A stretch of DNA of 64,000 bases, taken from assembly GCF_019083995.1 (NCBI RefSeq), contig NZ_JAHRCU010000013.1, forward strand, positions 88,205-152,204, read 5' to 3'. Shown here piece after piece: positions 27,034-34,761 of the stretch. The notes under the pieces are model-generated. The model had not been told where the DNA came from, did not search any database, and was given only the letters and a program-made list of their open reading frames with translations. Position numbers and translations under genes: made by a program. How positions within the stretch are numbered: position 1 is the stretch's first letter; each line of letters begins with the position of its first letter. The DNA is from Roseococcus sp. SDR. Lineage in GTDB: Bacteria; Pseudomonadota; Alphaproteobacteria; Acetobacterales; Acetobacteraceae.

Positions 27034-27146
27034 GCGCGCGGAGGGTGTCGCGCTTTAGGCGCGCGGGCGATGTCGCGCTCCAAGCGCGCGGGCGATGTCG
27101 CGCTCCAAGCGCGCGGACGATGTCGCGCTCCAAGCGCGCGGACGAT
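27022..27146 (+). repeat. 25-bp tandem repeat, five units, starting inside the ridA-like gene
   Basis: Five head-to-tail 25-bp units begin with GTCGCGCT at 27022, 27047, 27072, 27097 and 27122; a partial sixth starts at 27147. Units 3-5 contain CGCGCT-CCA-AGCGCG, a 6-bp hairpin with a 3-nt loop. Units 1-2 carry the variant CGCGCTTTAGGCGCG. Unit 1 includes the last codons and stop of the ridA-like gene, so the array appears to have expanded from that gene end. There are no spacers. Confidence 0.92.
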
Positions 27147-27172
27147 GTCGCGCTCTGAATCCGAATCGCCTT

Positions 27173-27192
27173 CACGCGCCGCGGCGCGCGTG
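27173..27192. other. GC-rich inverted repeat after the tandem array
   Basis: CACGCG (27173-27178) and CGCGTG (27187-27192) flank an 8-nt GC-rich centre. No U-run follows, so a terminator role is uncertain. It lies between the tandem array and the AAGGGGAG ribosome-binding site of the lipoprotein gene. Confidence 0.3.
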
Positions 27193-27226
27193 GTTGCCTT
27201 CCCAGCAACGAAGGGGAGAGATGACG

Positions 27227-27742
27227 ATGGTCGGTCCGCGCCTTGCCGTGCTGCTGTTCCTGCTGGCCGGTTGCGCGGCGGTCACGCCCACGCCTGCTCC
27301 GGTGGCTGAGCCCACGCCGGCGCCCACGGCGGCGCCTGCCGTGGCGCAACCCACGCTCGCCCTGGCTCCGCGCCGGCAATGGCGCCGCATCCCGCTGACG
27401 CGCGGGGCACGCATGAAGGATGCCTTTGTCGCCTCCGAGGTCGTCACCAACCCGGATGGCACCCGCCGCGTCTGGATGGTCATCAACCTGCTGGAACCCA
27501 TTCGTCTGCCTGAGACGGGCGGCTATGCGCGCAGCGCTGCCTATCTCGCGGATTTTCGCTGCGACCCGCATGCCTGGAACCCCATCCAGGGCGTCTGGTA
27601 CAGCCAGCCCAATGCGGTGGGCGAGGCGCTGCGGGAGCAGGAACGCGGCCCCGGCGGCATCCGCGACGTGAGCGAGGGCACTTTCGTGGACCTCTTCGTC
27701 AATGCCGCCTGCGGGACCCTGCCAGCCCGCCGCCGGCGATAG
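27227..27742 (+). CDS. Small lipoprotein, surface-adhesin-E-like
   Basis: The 171-residue predicted lipoprotein has a hydrophobic signal ending LLFLLAGC, a lipobox for Lgt. A Pro/Ala-rich linker (about 20-45) follows, then a compact C-terminal domain. The segments RRQWRRIPLTRG, VVTNPDGTRRVWMVINLLEP, YLADFRCDPHAWN and FVNAACG suggest the surface-adhesin protein E type, usually with paired cysteines, but the resemblance is weak. I use the ATG at 27227, 8 nt after AAGGGGAG; an ATG at 27221 is only 2 nt away from that site. The function is unknown. Confidence 0.65.
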   Translation: MVGPRLAVLLFLLAGCAAVTPTPAPVAEPTPAPTAAPAVAQPTLALAPRRQWRRIPLTRGARMKDAFVASEVVTNPDGTRRVWMVINLLEPIRLPETGGYARSAAYLADFRCDPHAWNPIQGVWYSQPNAVGEALREQERGPGGIRDVSEGTFVDLFVNAACGTLPARRRR

Positions 27743-27834
27743 GCCGCCCCGATCAGCGCCATTCGAAGACCTGTCTCGATGAGGCGCGCAGCCCTGTGCA
27801 GGATGGCGGCCAAGAGCAACGAGGAGATGTCCCG

Positions 27835-28200
27835 ATGACCCGACTTCTTGCCCTGGCGCTTGCGCCCGCGCTGCTCCTCTCCGCGCCCGTGCTGGCGCAG
27901 ACGGCCAATTGTGCCAGCGCGCTCACCGTGGACAGCGTGAACTACGGCACGCAGCGCGTCCCGCGCATGGGGCCGGGCAGCGACCTCCTGACCCTCAGCG
28001 TCACGGTCCGCAATCTCTCGCCCATCCAGCAGCGCTTCACGGCGCGCTACACGTCGCGCGCCCTCCAGCAGGATTTTCTCACCGGGCAATCCTGGACGCT
28101 GGCCCCCGGCGGGCGGACCGAGGTGGTCGTCGGCAATGTGCTCCAGCCGCGTGAGGCGGAGACGACGGTCCGGCAGATGTTGCAGTTCACCTGCCAGTAG
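27835..28200 (+). CDS. Small secreted protein of unknown function
   Basis: The 121-residue product begins with a clear Sec signal peptide (MTRLLALALAPALLLSAPVLAQ, cut near residue 22). The mature domain is predicted all-beta, with two cysteines near its ends (TANCASAL and QFTCQ) that could form a disulfide. Segments such as LLTLSVTVRNLSPIQQRFTA resemble an Ig-like or chaperone-like sandwich. I do not recognise the family. A GAGGAG site lies 4-9 nt before the ATG. It is convergent with the binding-protein gene at 28211. Confidence 0.6.
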   Translation: MTRLLALALAPALLLSAPVLAQTANCASALTVDSVNYGTQRVPRMGPGSDLLTLSVTVRNLSPIQQRFTARYTSRALQQDFLTGQSWTLAPGGRTEVVVGNVLQPREAETTVRQMLQFTCQ

Positions 28201-28210
28201 GCGGCAGCGC

Positions 28211-29407
28211 TCAGACGGGGCTCGCCGCCGCCGCATCCGCTGGAAAGACGGACACCGGGCGTCCGGCCTGCCATTGCAGCAGGACCGGCCTCGCGCGGCT
28301 GTTCTGGCCACGATCGTCGAGGCGGAAGCCCCATCCATTGGCCCACTGCCCCTCGGGCTGGTCGAGCGCCGCAAGCGCCGTGCGCAGTGGCCCGCGTTCG
28401 AGGTTCGGCTGCGCCAGGATGAGCTGCGCGCCGGCAAAGGCGGCCAGCGACAGGCCGGAGCGCGGTGCGCTGCCCCAGCGCCGTTGATACAGCTCGGCGA
28501 AGGGGCGGGCCCCCGTGGCCCAGCGCTCGGCGGTTTCGATCGGCGGCATGTCGAGCGCGAAGCAAGCCTCCAGCGCGGGCCCAATGGCGCGGGCCAGATC
28601 CGCAAGGCCCCAGGCTGGCCCCGCGCCGATCACCGCCGCCGGACGCCAGGCGGCATCCTGCATGGCGCGGAACAGGGCGACGGCATCGCCCTCGGCTGCC
28701 GCATGGATCAGCACATTCACGCCCGCCGCCCGCAGCCGCTGCACCATGGCCGGCATCTCCGGCGTGCGGATGGCATGCGGCAGGCGCTCGGCGACCACCA
28801 GGCCGGCCTCCCGCAGGCGGCTCTCCAGATGGATCGCGATGCTCTCGGCCGAGGCCCCGGACTCGTGGAGGATCGCGGCGCGCAGGACATCGGCAGGCTG
28901 CCCCAGGTGATTGGGCAGGAAGCGCGTCAGGGCCTCCGCGCCCAGGCGCCCGTAATCCAGGGCCGCGGGCGCGGTGCGGATGACGTGGCGCCCGCCGCGC
29001 TCCAGCAGCGCGTCGGCCGCGGCCGCCAGCTCGACATAGGTGGAGTCCAGCGACTCGGCGGCCTGCGAGGCGGCGAGGCCGATCGGCGCCGAGACGCTGC
29101 CGAAGAGCAGGGAGACGCGCTCGGCCTGCAGCAGACGCCGCGCCTCGGCCAGGGCCTGGGCGGGCTCGGTCACGTCGGCGCGCAGCAACCGGATGGGCCG
29201 GCCGCCGGCCGCGTTGCGCTCGGCGATGGCGAGTTCCAGCCCGCGCGCCGCTTCGTCGCCCAGCAGCGCATTGGCGCCGGAGAGCGGGAACAGGCCCCCC
29301 ACCCGCAATTCCTGCGGGGCATTCTGGGCCAGGGCCCTGTTGAGGGCCGGGGCGGCGAGCAGGCTCGCCAGCAGCGCACGGCGCGAGGGAGGGCTAAGAT
29401 TTGTCAA
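28211..29407 (-). CDS. Branched-chain-amino-acid-type ABC substrate-binding protein (type I periplasmic binding fold)
   Basis: The 398-residue product has a twin-arginine-like signal (SRRALLASLLAAPALNRALA). The mature part is a Peripla_BP_6/LivJ-like two-lobe domain: LRVGGLFPLSGANALLGDEA, a GLELAIAERNAAGG helix, and later VNVLIHAAAEGDAVALFRAM. Translation appears to begin at TTG 29407; an in-frame stop lies four codons upstream and no ATG or GTG occurs before the signal. No permease or ATPase genes adjoin. The ligand is unknown; amides, amino acids and aromatic acids are typical for the family. Confidence 0.8.
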   Translation of the reverse strand: MTNLSPPSRRALLASLLAAPALNRALAQNAPQELRVGGLFPLSGANALLGDEAARGLELAIAERNAAGGRPIRLLRADVTEPAQALAEARRLLQAERVSLLFGSVSAPIGLAASQAAESLDSTYVELAAAADALLERGGRHVIRTAPAALDYGRLGAEALTRFLPNHLGQPADVLRAAILHESGASAESIAIHLESRLREAGLVVAERLPHAIRTPEMPAMVQRLRAAGVNVLIHAAAEGDAVALFRAMQDAAWRPAAVIGAGPAWGLADLARAIGPALEACFALDMPPIETAERWATGARPFAELYQRRWGSAPRSGLSLAAFAGAQLILAQPNLERGPLRTALAALDQPEGQWANGWGFRLDDRGQNSRARPVLLQWQAGRPVSVFPADAAAASPV

Positions 29408-29425
29408 AGCGTCTCAGTTTCCGTC

Positions 29426-29442
29426 GCATCGCGCTGCGATGC
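29426..29442. promoter_or_regulatory. Inverted repeat in a divergent intergenic region (candidate operator)
   Basis: GCATCGC (29426-29432) and GCGATGC (29436-29442) form a perfect 7-bp dyad with a GCT centre. It sits in the 106-bp region between the divergent binding-protein and quinone-oxidoreductase genes. The position suits an operator or a 5'-leader hairpin. No regulator gene is adjacent. Confidence 0.35.
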
Positions 29443-29513
29443 AATGCGGCCAGCGCGCTTGACCTGCGTCGCCCAGGCGCGGAACGTGCCGGCCCAAGCC
29501 GGAGGAGCCCGCC

Positions 29514-30524
29514 ATGAGCCTGAGCATGACCCATATCGCCCATGGTGCCGGGGGTACCGCGCAGGTGATGGTGCTGGCCCAGGGGCCGCGCCCCGCCCCC
29601 GCCGCCGATGAGGTGCTGATCCGCGTCGAGGCCGTGGGCGTGAACCGGCCGGATGTCCTGCAGCGCGCCGGCGCCTATCCGCCGCCGCCCGGAGCCTCGC
29701 CCATCCTCGGGCTTGAATGCGCGGGCGAGGTGGTGGCGGTGGGCCCCGAGGTGACGGCCTACAAGCCGGGCGACAAGGTCTGCGCCCTGACCAATGGCGG
29801 CGCCTATGCCGAGTATTGCACGGCCCCGGCCGCGCAGACGCTGCCCTGGCCCCGCGGCTATGACGCGCTTCGCGCCGCCGCCCTGCCGGAGACCTTCTTC
29901 ACGGTCTGGGCGAACCTCTTCGGCACGCCGCATGCCGCAGGCGGGCGCCTCGCGGCGGGCGAGACGGTGCTGATCCATGGCGGCTCCTCGGGCATCGGCG
30001 TCACCGCCATCCAGCTCGCCAAGGCCTTCGGCGCCCATGTCATCACCACCGTCGGCAGCCAGGCCAAGTGCGAGGCCGTGCTGGGCTTCGGCGCGGACCA
30101 CGCGATCAATTACCGCGAGCACGACTTCGCCGAGGAGGTGAAGCGCATCACCGGCGGCCGCGGCGTGGATGTGGTGCTGGACATGGTGGGCGCCCCCTAT
30201 TTCGGGCGGAACCTGCGCAGCCTGCGGATGGATGGCCGCCTCGTCCTCATCGCCTTCCTGGGCGGCGAGATGGCCGAGAACCTGGATCTCCGCCCCATCA
30301 TGCTGAAGCGCCTCACCGTGACCGGCAGCACCATGCGGCCGCGGACCACGGCGCAGAAGGCTGAGATCGCGGACGCCCTGCGCGCCCGCGTCTGGCCGCT
30401 GCTCGAGGCCGGGCAATGCGCGCCGCATATCCACGCGACCTTCCCGCTGGGCGAAGCGGCGGCGGCGCACGCGCTCATGGAAAGCAGCCAGCATATCGGC
30501 AAGATCATGCTGACGGTGGGCTGA
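29514..30524 (+). CDS. NAD(P)H-quinone oxidoreductase (zeta-crystallin / PIG3 type)
   Basis: The 336-residue member of the zinc-independent medium-chain dehydrogenase/reductase branch has [38 protein letters not shown], the cofactor motif [20 protein letters not shown], and [19 protein letters not shown]. The absence of catalytic-zinc cysteine and histidine residues marks the quinone-reductase group. It would reduce quinones or enones in the cytosol with NADPH. A GGAGGAG site precedes the ATG. It ends 6 bp before the EamA transporter start, so the two are probably co-transcribed. Confidence 0.9.
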   Translation: MSLSMTHIAHGAGGTAQVMVLAQGPRPAPAADEVLIRVEAVGVNRPDVLQRAGAYPPPPGASPILGLECAGEVVAVGPEVTAYKPGDKVCALTNGGAYAEYCTAPAAQTLPWPRGYDALRAAALPETFFTVWANLFGTPHAAGGRLAAGETVLIHGGSSGIGVTAIQLAKAFGAHVITTVGSQAKCEAVLGFGADHAINYREHDFAEEVKRITGGRGVDVVLDMVGAPYFGRNLRSLRMDGRLVLIAFLGGEMAENLDLRPIMLKRLTVTGSTMRPRTTAQKAEIADALRARVWPLLEAGQCAPHIHATFPLGEAAAAHALMESSQHIGKIMLTVG

Positions 30525-30530
30525 CCGGGT

Positions 30531-31403
30531 TTGTCGCAGGGCAGGGCGCTTCAGCTCCTCTTTCTCTCGGTCTTCCTCTTCGGCGGCGTCTGGCCGGTCA
30601 CCAAATACGCCTTCGCCCATGCGACGCCGCTCTGGTTCGGCTTCACGCGGGCGGCGCTGGCGGCCCTTTCGGCCGCCGTCATGCTGGCGGCGATGGGCCG
30701 GCTGCGCGTGCCGAAGCGCGAGGACTGGCCAGGCCTCTGCGCCATCGGCCTGCTGCAGATCGGCGCCTTCTTCGCGCTCGCGCATGTCGCGCTCTCGCTG
30801 GTGCCGGCGGGGCGCACCGCGATCCTCGGCAACGTCACCATCTTCTGGCTGGTGCCGCTCTCCGTGCTGATCCTGGGCGAACCCGTCTCCCGCCAGCGCT
30901 GGATCGCGGCCGGGCTGGGCCTCGCCGGCGTCGGCGTCATGATGAGCCCCTGGGGCATGGACTGGTCCGCCCCCGGCGCCGTCTTCGGCCATGCGCTGCT
31001 GCTCTGCGCCTCGCTCTGCTGGAGCATCGCCATCCTCATCACGCGGCTTTACCCGCCGCGCACGCCGGTGGCCGACCTCATTCCCTGGATGTTTGCGCTG
31101 GGCGCGCTGCTCATCCTGCCCATCGCCCTCTGGCGCGAGCCGCTTTCCGAGGGCGGCGGCGTGGGGCGCGATGCCTGGCTCATCGCGGGCTTCATCGGTC
31201 TGGTCGCGGCGCCCATCGGCACCTGGGCGACGGTGGAGGCGGGGCGGCACCTGAACGCGGTGCTCGCCTCGGTCGGCTTCCTCATGGTGCCCTTGGTGGG
31301 ACTGGTGCTGGCCACCACATGGCTGGGCGAGCCGCTGGGCTGGGACCTGATCCTGGGCGGCGGGCTCGTGGTGTTGAGCGTCATCGTCGCGGCGAGAGGA
31401 TAG
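30531..31403 (+). CDS. DMT-superfamily (EamA) transporter
   Basis: The 290-residue protein has about ten hydrophobic segments in two EamA halves. The first half has FGGVWPVTKYAFAHATPLWF and the exporter-like motif LVPAGRTAILGNVTIFWLVP. The second half starts near residue 150 (GHALLLCASLCWSIAILITR) and ends LVGLVLATTWLGEPLGWDLI. Such proteins export or import amino acids and metabolites; the substrate is unknown. The start is TTG at 30531; no in-frame ATG lies before the first membrane segment. Confidence 0.85.
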   Translation: MSQGRALQLLFLSVFLFGGVWPVTKYAFAHATPLWFGFTRAALAALSAAVMLAAMGRLRVPKREDWPGLCAIGLLQIGAFFALAHVALSLVPAGRTAILGNVTIFWLVPLSVLILGEPVSRQRWIAAGLGLAGVGVMMSPWGMDWSAPGAVFGHALLLCASLCWSIAILITRLYPPRTPVADLIPWMFALGALLILPIALWREPLSEGGGVGRDAWLIAGFIGLVAAPIGTWATVEAGRHLNAVLASVGFLMVPLVGLVLATTWLGEPLGWDLILGGGLVVLSVIVAARG

Positions 31404-31407
31404 GGCA

Positions 31408-32163
31408 TTGCGCCTGAATGTGATCGAGATGGGGGAGGGCAGCCCCGTGCTTCTGCTGCACGGGCTGTTCGGCGCGGGGCGGAACTGGGGCGCCATCCAG
31501 AAGCGCCTCGCGCAGCGCCACCGCGTCCTGGCGCCGGACCTGCGCAATCATGGCGAGAGCGAGCATGCGGCGCGCATGGACTACGCCGCCATGGCCGAAG
31601 ATGTTGCGGAAGTGATCGCGCGCCGTGGCCTCGCCCCCGCCGCTGTGCTGGGCCATTCGATGGGCGGGAAGGTGGCCATGGCGCTCGCGCTCGGCCAGCC
31701 CGGCATGGTCTCGCGCCTCGTCGTGGCCGACATCGCGCCGGTGCGCTATCCGCCCGCGCTGCGCGGCTATGTGGCCGCCCTGCGCGCCCTGCCGCTCGCA
31801 CCAGGCCTCTCCCGGCGCGATGCGGATGCTGCGCTGGAATCCGCGATCCCGGAGGCCGGCATCCGCGCCTTCCTGCTGCAATCGCTCGATTTCGGCGGCG
31901 ATGCGCCCGCCTGGAAGCTCGGCCTCGCCGAGATCGCCGCAGCCATGCCGGACATCGAGGACTTCTCCGCGACCGGCCGCTATGAGGGCCCCACGCTGGT
32001 CGTGGCAGGCGAGCGGAGCACCTATATCCAGCCGGAGCATCATGCGCTGTTCCGCAGCCTCTTTCCCGCCACGCGCTTCGCCGTGGTCGAGAAGGCCGGA
32101 CACTGGGTCCATGCCGACAACCCCCACGCCTTCCTGGCGCTGACGGAGCCCTTCCTCGCATGA
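31408..32163 (+). CDS. Alpha/beta hydrolase (YbfF-like esterase)
   Basis: The 251-residue alpha/beta-hydrolase has the oxyanion region LLLHGLFGAGRNWG, the nucleophile elbow GHSMGG with Ser84, an acid in the LVVAGERSTYI strand region, and His in KAGHWVHADNP. The closest recognised group is the YbfF/ABHD11-type esterases. Start TTG at 31408 is 4 bp after the EamA stop. The stop overlaps the MAPEG start by 4 bp. The natural substrate is unknown. Confidence 0.88.
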   Translation: MRLNVIEMGEGSPVLLLHGLFGAGRNWGAIQKRLAQRHRVLAPDLRNHGESEHAARMDYAAMAEDVAEVIARRGLAPAAVLGHSMGGKVAMALALGQPGMVSRLVVADIAPVRYPPALRGYVAALRALPLAPGLSRRDADAALESAIPEAGIRAFLLQSLDFGGDAPAWKLGLAEIAAAMPDIEDFSATGRYEGPTLVVAGERSTYIQPEHHALFRSLFPATRFAVVEKAGHWVHADNPHAFLALTEPFLA

Positions 32164-32555
32164 CCGCGCTCCCCATCACCTCCTTCTACGCGGCCTTCTT
32201 CGGGCTGCTGCTCTTCGCGCTCTCGGTGCAGGTGATCCGCGCACGCGTCGCCGCGCGTGTCGCCATCGGCCTGGGCGACGACATCCGCCTGCTGCGCGCC
32301 AGCCGCGCCCAGGGCAATTTCGTCGAATACGCGCCGATGATCCTGATCCTGCTCGGCCTGCTCGAACTGGCCGGCACCGGGCCCTTCCTGCTGCATGCGC
32401 TGGGCGGGCTCGCGCTCGCCGGGCGCGTGGCGCATGCCATGGGCATCTCGCGCGAGCCGGAGAACCTGAAGCAGCGCCAGCTGGGCATGGCGCTGACCTT
32501 CACCGTGCTGGGGCTCGCACCGCTGCTCCTGCTGCTGCGCATCGCCTTCGCCTGA
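32160..32555 (+). CDS. MAPEG-family membrane protein
   Basis: The 131-residue integral membrane protein has four hydrophobic helices and the MAPEG signature LRASRAQGNFVEYAPMILIL (Arg, Asn and Glu for glutathione or lipid binding), followed by GRVAHAMGI. Related proteins are eicosanoid/glutathione-metabolising enzymes in eukaryotes; bacterial members are poorly defined. It overlaps the hydrolase by 4 bp. Confidence 0.88.
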   Translation: MTALPITSFYAAFFGLLLFALSVQVIRARVAARVAIGLGDDIRLLRASRAQGNFVEYAPMILILLGLLELAGTGPFLLHALGGLALAGRVAHAMGISREPENLKQRQLGMALTFTVLGLAPLLLLLRIAFA

Positions 32556-32591
32556 GGTTGCGGGATCGGCGATCCGCCCCAGTTGGGGCGG

Positions 32592-33734
32592 ATGATCGCC
32601 GCACCCACCCGCGCCGCCGCCCTGGCGCGCCTTGCCGAATTCGCCCCGCGCATGGGCCGCGACTATGCGGGCTTGCGCAACACCGATGGCGGACCAGAGG
32701 CGCGCTGCGTTTCCGCCCTCTCGCCGCATGTGCGGCATCGCCTCATCACGGAAGCCGAACTGGTGGGTGCCGCCCTCGCGGCCCATGGCCCCGCGCGGGC
32801 CGAGAAATTCATCCAGGAGGTGTTCTGGCGCTCCTATTGGAAGGGCTTTCTGGAGCTGCGCCCGGGGATGTGGCGCGACTATCGCCAGGCGGTCGCGCGG
32901 ATGGAGGCACCGCCGGGCCTCGCTGCCGCCATGGCGGGCGAGACCGGCATCGCCTGCTTCGACGCCTGGGCGCGCGAGCTGGTCGAGACCGGCTGGCTGC
33001 ACAACCACACCCGCATGTGGTTCGCCAGCATCTGGATCTTCACCCTGCGCCTGCCTTGGGAACTGGGGGCGGAGTTCTTCCTGGCACATCTCAGCGACGC
33101 CGATCCCGCCTCCAACACGCTCTCCTGGCGCTGGGTCGCCGGCATCCAGACGCCGGGCAAGCACTACCTGGCACGCGCCGAGAACATCGCGCGCTACACC
33201 AATGGCCGCTTCAACCCACGCAGGCAGCTCGACGAGGCGGCGCAGCCCATCGCGGCGCCGCCACCGCCGCCAGCCGGCCGCCTGCGTGCGGGCGACGCGC
33301 GACCAGGCGGGCGCGTGGCGCTGCTGCTCCACGCCGATGACCTTGGCTTCCGTACCGAAGACCATGAAGTGGTGGGCATGGCCGCACTGGCCGACAGCGC
33401 CCCGCGCAGCCGCTTCCCGCAGGGGCGCGTGGCGGCCGACTTCACCGCCGCCGCCCTGGCGGAGGGCGGGCGGCGCATCCTCGCACCGGCGGAAGTGGTG
33501 GGCTGGGCGCGCTCCCTCGGCGTGACGCGGATCGTGACACCCTGGGCACCGGTCGGCTGGACGGCCTCCGCGCTGGAGGAGGTCGGCAAGCTCTGCGCCG
33601 CCGAGGGCCTCACCCTGCACCGCCTCCGTCGCGATTGGGACGAGGCCTGCTGGCCGTTGGCGCAGCGGGGCTTCTTTCCCTTCCGCTCGGAAATCCCACG
33701 CCTGATCGGCGAACTCCGCCCCGCGCCCCCTTGA
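32592..33734 (+). CDS. Photolyase/cryptochrome FAD-domain protein with C-terminal extra domain
   Basis: Residues about 20-225 of this 380-residue protein match the FAD-binding half of the cryptochrome/photolyase family: VRHRLITEAELV, KFIQEVFWRSYWKGFLELRP, HNHTRMWFASIWIFTLRLPW and DADPASNTLSWRWVAGIQT. No antenna (photolyase) domain lies in front. After a proline linker (about 222-230) comes a domain starting RVALLLHADDLGF, with VTPWAPVGWTASAL and ending RGFFPFRSEIPRL, which resembles an alpha/beta Rossmann-like unit. Similar FAD-domain-first proteins exist in Rhodobacterales but are uncharacterised. ATG 32592 is used; TTG 32583 is possible. DNA repair or light signalling is inferred, not shown. 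Confidence 0.8.
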   Translation: MIAAPTRAAALARLAEFAPRMGRDYAGLRNTDGGPEARCVSALSPHVRHRLITEAELVGAALAAHGPARAEKFIQEVFWRSYWKGFLELRPGMWRDYRQAVARMEAPPGLAAAMAGETGIACFDAWARELVETGWLHNHTRMWFASIWIFTLRLPWELGAEFFLAHLSDADPASNTLSWRWVAGIQTPGKHYLARAENIARYTNGRFNPRRQLDEAAQPIAAPPPPPAGRLRAGDARPGGRVALLLHADDLGFRTEDHEVVGMAALADSAPRSRFPQGRVAADFTAAALAEGGRRILAPAEVVGWARSLGVTRIVTPWAPVGWTASALEEVGKLCAAEGLTLHRLRRDWDEACWPLAQRGFFPFRSEIPRLIGELRPAPP

Positions 33735-33874
33735 CGGCGGGGCGGGGCGCATCCCATGTGACGCTTATGTTGACGGCGTTGACATCATGCGATCCTGGCA
33801 AAAACCCTCCGGCTGGTCCCCTTGGCAGAAGGCCAAGCCTTGCAACGCGCGGGCGTCATGGCGATCTTCACCGC

Positions 33875-34003
33875 ATGCCGAAGGAACGCCCCTCGCCGGA
33901 TCGCCTGATCGCCAGCATGCCGGTGCCGATGCGCGTGGTGCTGGGCCTTGGGCTGCTTGGCCTATGCGCCTGGCTGCCTGCGGCCATCGCGCTGTTCCGC
34001 TGA
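33875..34003 (+). CDS. Small single-pass membrane protein upstream of xpaC
   Basis: This 42-codon gene encodes a short basic N-terminus (MPKERPSPDRLIASMPVPMR) and one hydrophobic segment (VVLGLGLLGLCAWLPAAIAL), ending FR. It stops 2 bp before the XpaC start, which suggests translational coupling. It has no clear ribosome-binding site, so the start could be one of the internal ATGs (33917 or 33926). The prediction rests on position and the membrane segment; I know no named family. It could be a regulatory or assembly partner of the XpaC/TelA pair. Confidence 0.5.
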   Translation: MPKERPSPDRLIASMPVPMRVVLGLGLLGLCAWLPAAIALFR

Positions 34004-34005
34004 CC

Positions 34006-34761
34006 ATGGACATCAAGGGCGCCGTGAAGCGGCAGATCCGCGCGGCAACGCAGCAGCCGGTCTTCGGCTGGCGCGTCTGGCTGCTGCCGATGTTCTTCTG
34101 GCCGCTCTTCCTCGATGTGCCGGTCGAGATCATCCGCGGCGGCGGCACGCGGCTGGTTGGCGCGCTGCTCGGCCTCGGCCTCGCCTGGTATGCGGCCGCG
34201 CTCATGGCCCAGGGGCGCCGGCGCAAGGGGGCGCAACTCTTCGGTGTGGCGGCCGGCCTGACCGCGGGCCTCGCCGCCGGCATCACGCCGCCCATCGCGG
34301 TCGGCCTCGGCTTCGGCGCCTGGTTCGGCGTGCGCCTGCTGACCGCCGATCTGCCTGAGGCAGCGGCCCCGCCGCCACCGCCTGAACCCGCCCGGCCCGA
34401 CCCGCTGGACGGCCCGCGCGCGCAACTCTCCCGCATCGCGGCCGCCGCCCCGCGCCTGCCGCTCGGCACGCTGCTGCTGGAGGCCGCGGGCGCGATGCAG
34501 GGTGTCGTCGAGGACCTCGAGGCCCGGCCGGCCCGACTGCACGAAGCCCGCCGCTTCCTGGCCGTGCATCTCGACGGCCTCTCGCGCATCGTGGACCGGC
34601 TGGAGGCGGGTGCGGCCCCGCCCGAAACCCTGCCCAGCCTGCTCACCGACCTCACCGCCTCCGCGCGCAAGCTGCGCAGCGAATTGCGCATGGCCGAGAG
34701 CGAGGCGCTTGAAATCCAGGTGAAGGTGCTGGCCGAACGGCTGCGCCAGGAGGAACCATGA
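34006..34761 (+). CDS. XpaC-like protein (5-bromo-4-chloroindolyl phosphate hydrolysis family)
   Basis: The 251-residue product has two or three hydrophobic segments near the N-terminus (about 20-110). A Pro-rich linker (EAAAPPPPPEPARP) and a long helical cytosolic C-terminal part (about 135-251) follow. This is the layout of XpaC-family proteins, which are encoded next to TelA in Bacillus and many proteobacteria. The family name derives from an indirect plate phenotype; the activity is unknown. Its stop overlaps the telA start by 4 bp, supporting a joint role in envelope or stress response. Confidence 0.75.
   Translation: MDIKGAVKRQIRAATQQPVFGWRVWLLPMFFWPLFLDVPVEIIRGGGTRLVGALLGLGLAWYAAALMAQGRRRKGAQLFGVAAGLTAGLAAGITPPIAVGLGFGAWFGVRLLTADLPEAAAPPPPPEPARPDPLDGPRAQLSRIAAAAPRLPLGTLLLEAAGAMQGVVEDLEARPARLHEARRFLAVHLDGLSRIVDRLEAGAAPPETLPSLLTDLTASARKLRSELRMAESEALEIQVKVLAERLRQEEP

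Noticed and set aside
27022..27146. CRISPR array
   Set aside because: The 25-bp units are contiguous with no spacers, the first unit is the coding end of the ridA-like gene, and no cas genes are present.
27061..27170. Short Arg/Ser-rich peptide encoded by the tandem repeat
   Set aside because: The 25-bp period changes frame with each unit, so the peptide is only a reading of the repeat; no ribosome-binding site precedes it.
29394..31547. A minus-strand open frame of about 715 codons opposite the quinone reductase and EamA genes
   Set aside because: It is antisense to two genes with definite motifs and membrane segments.
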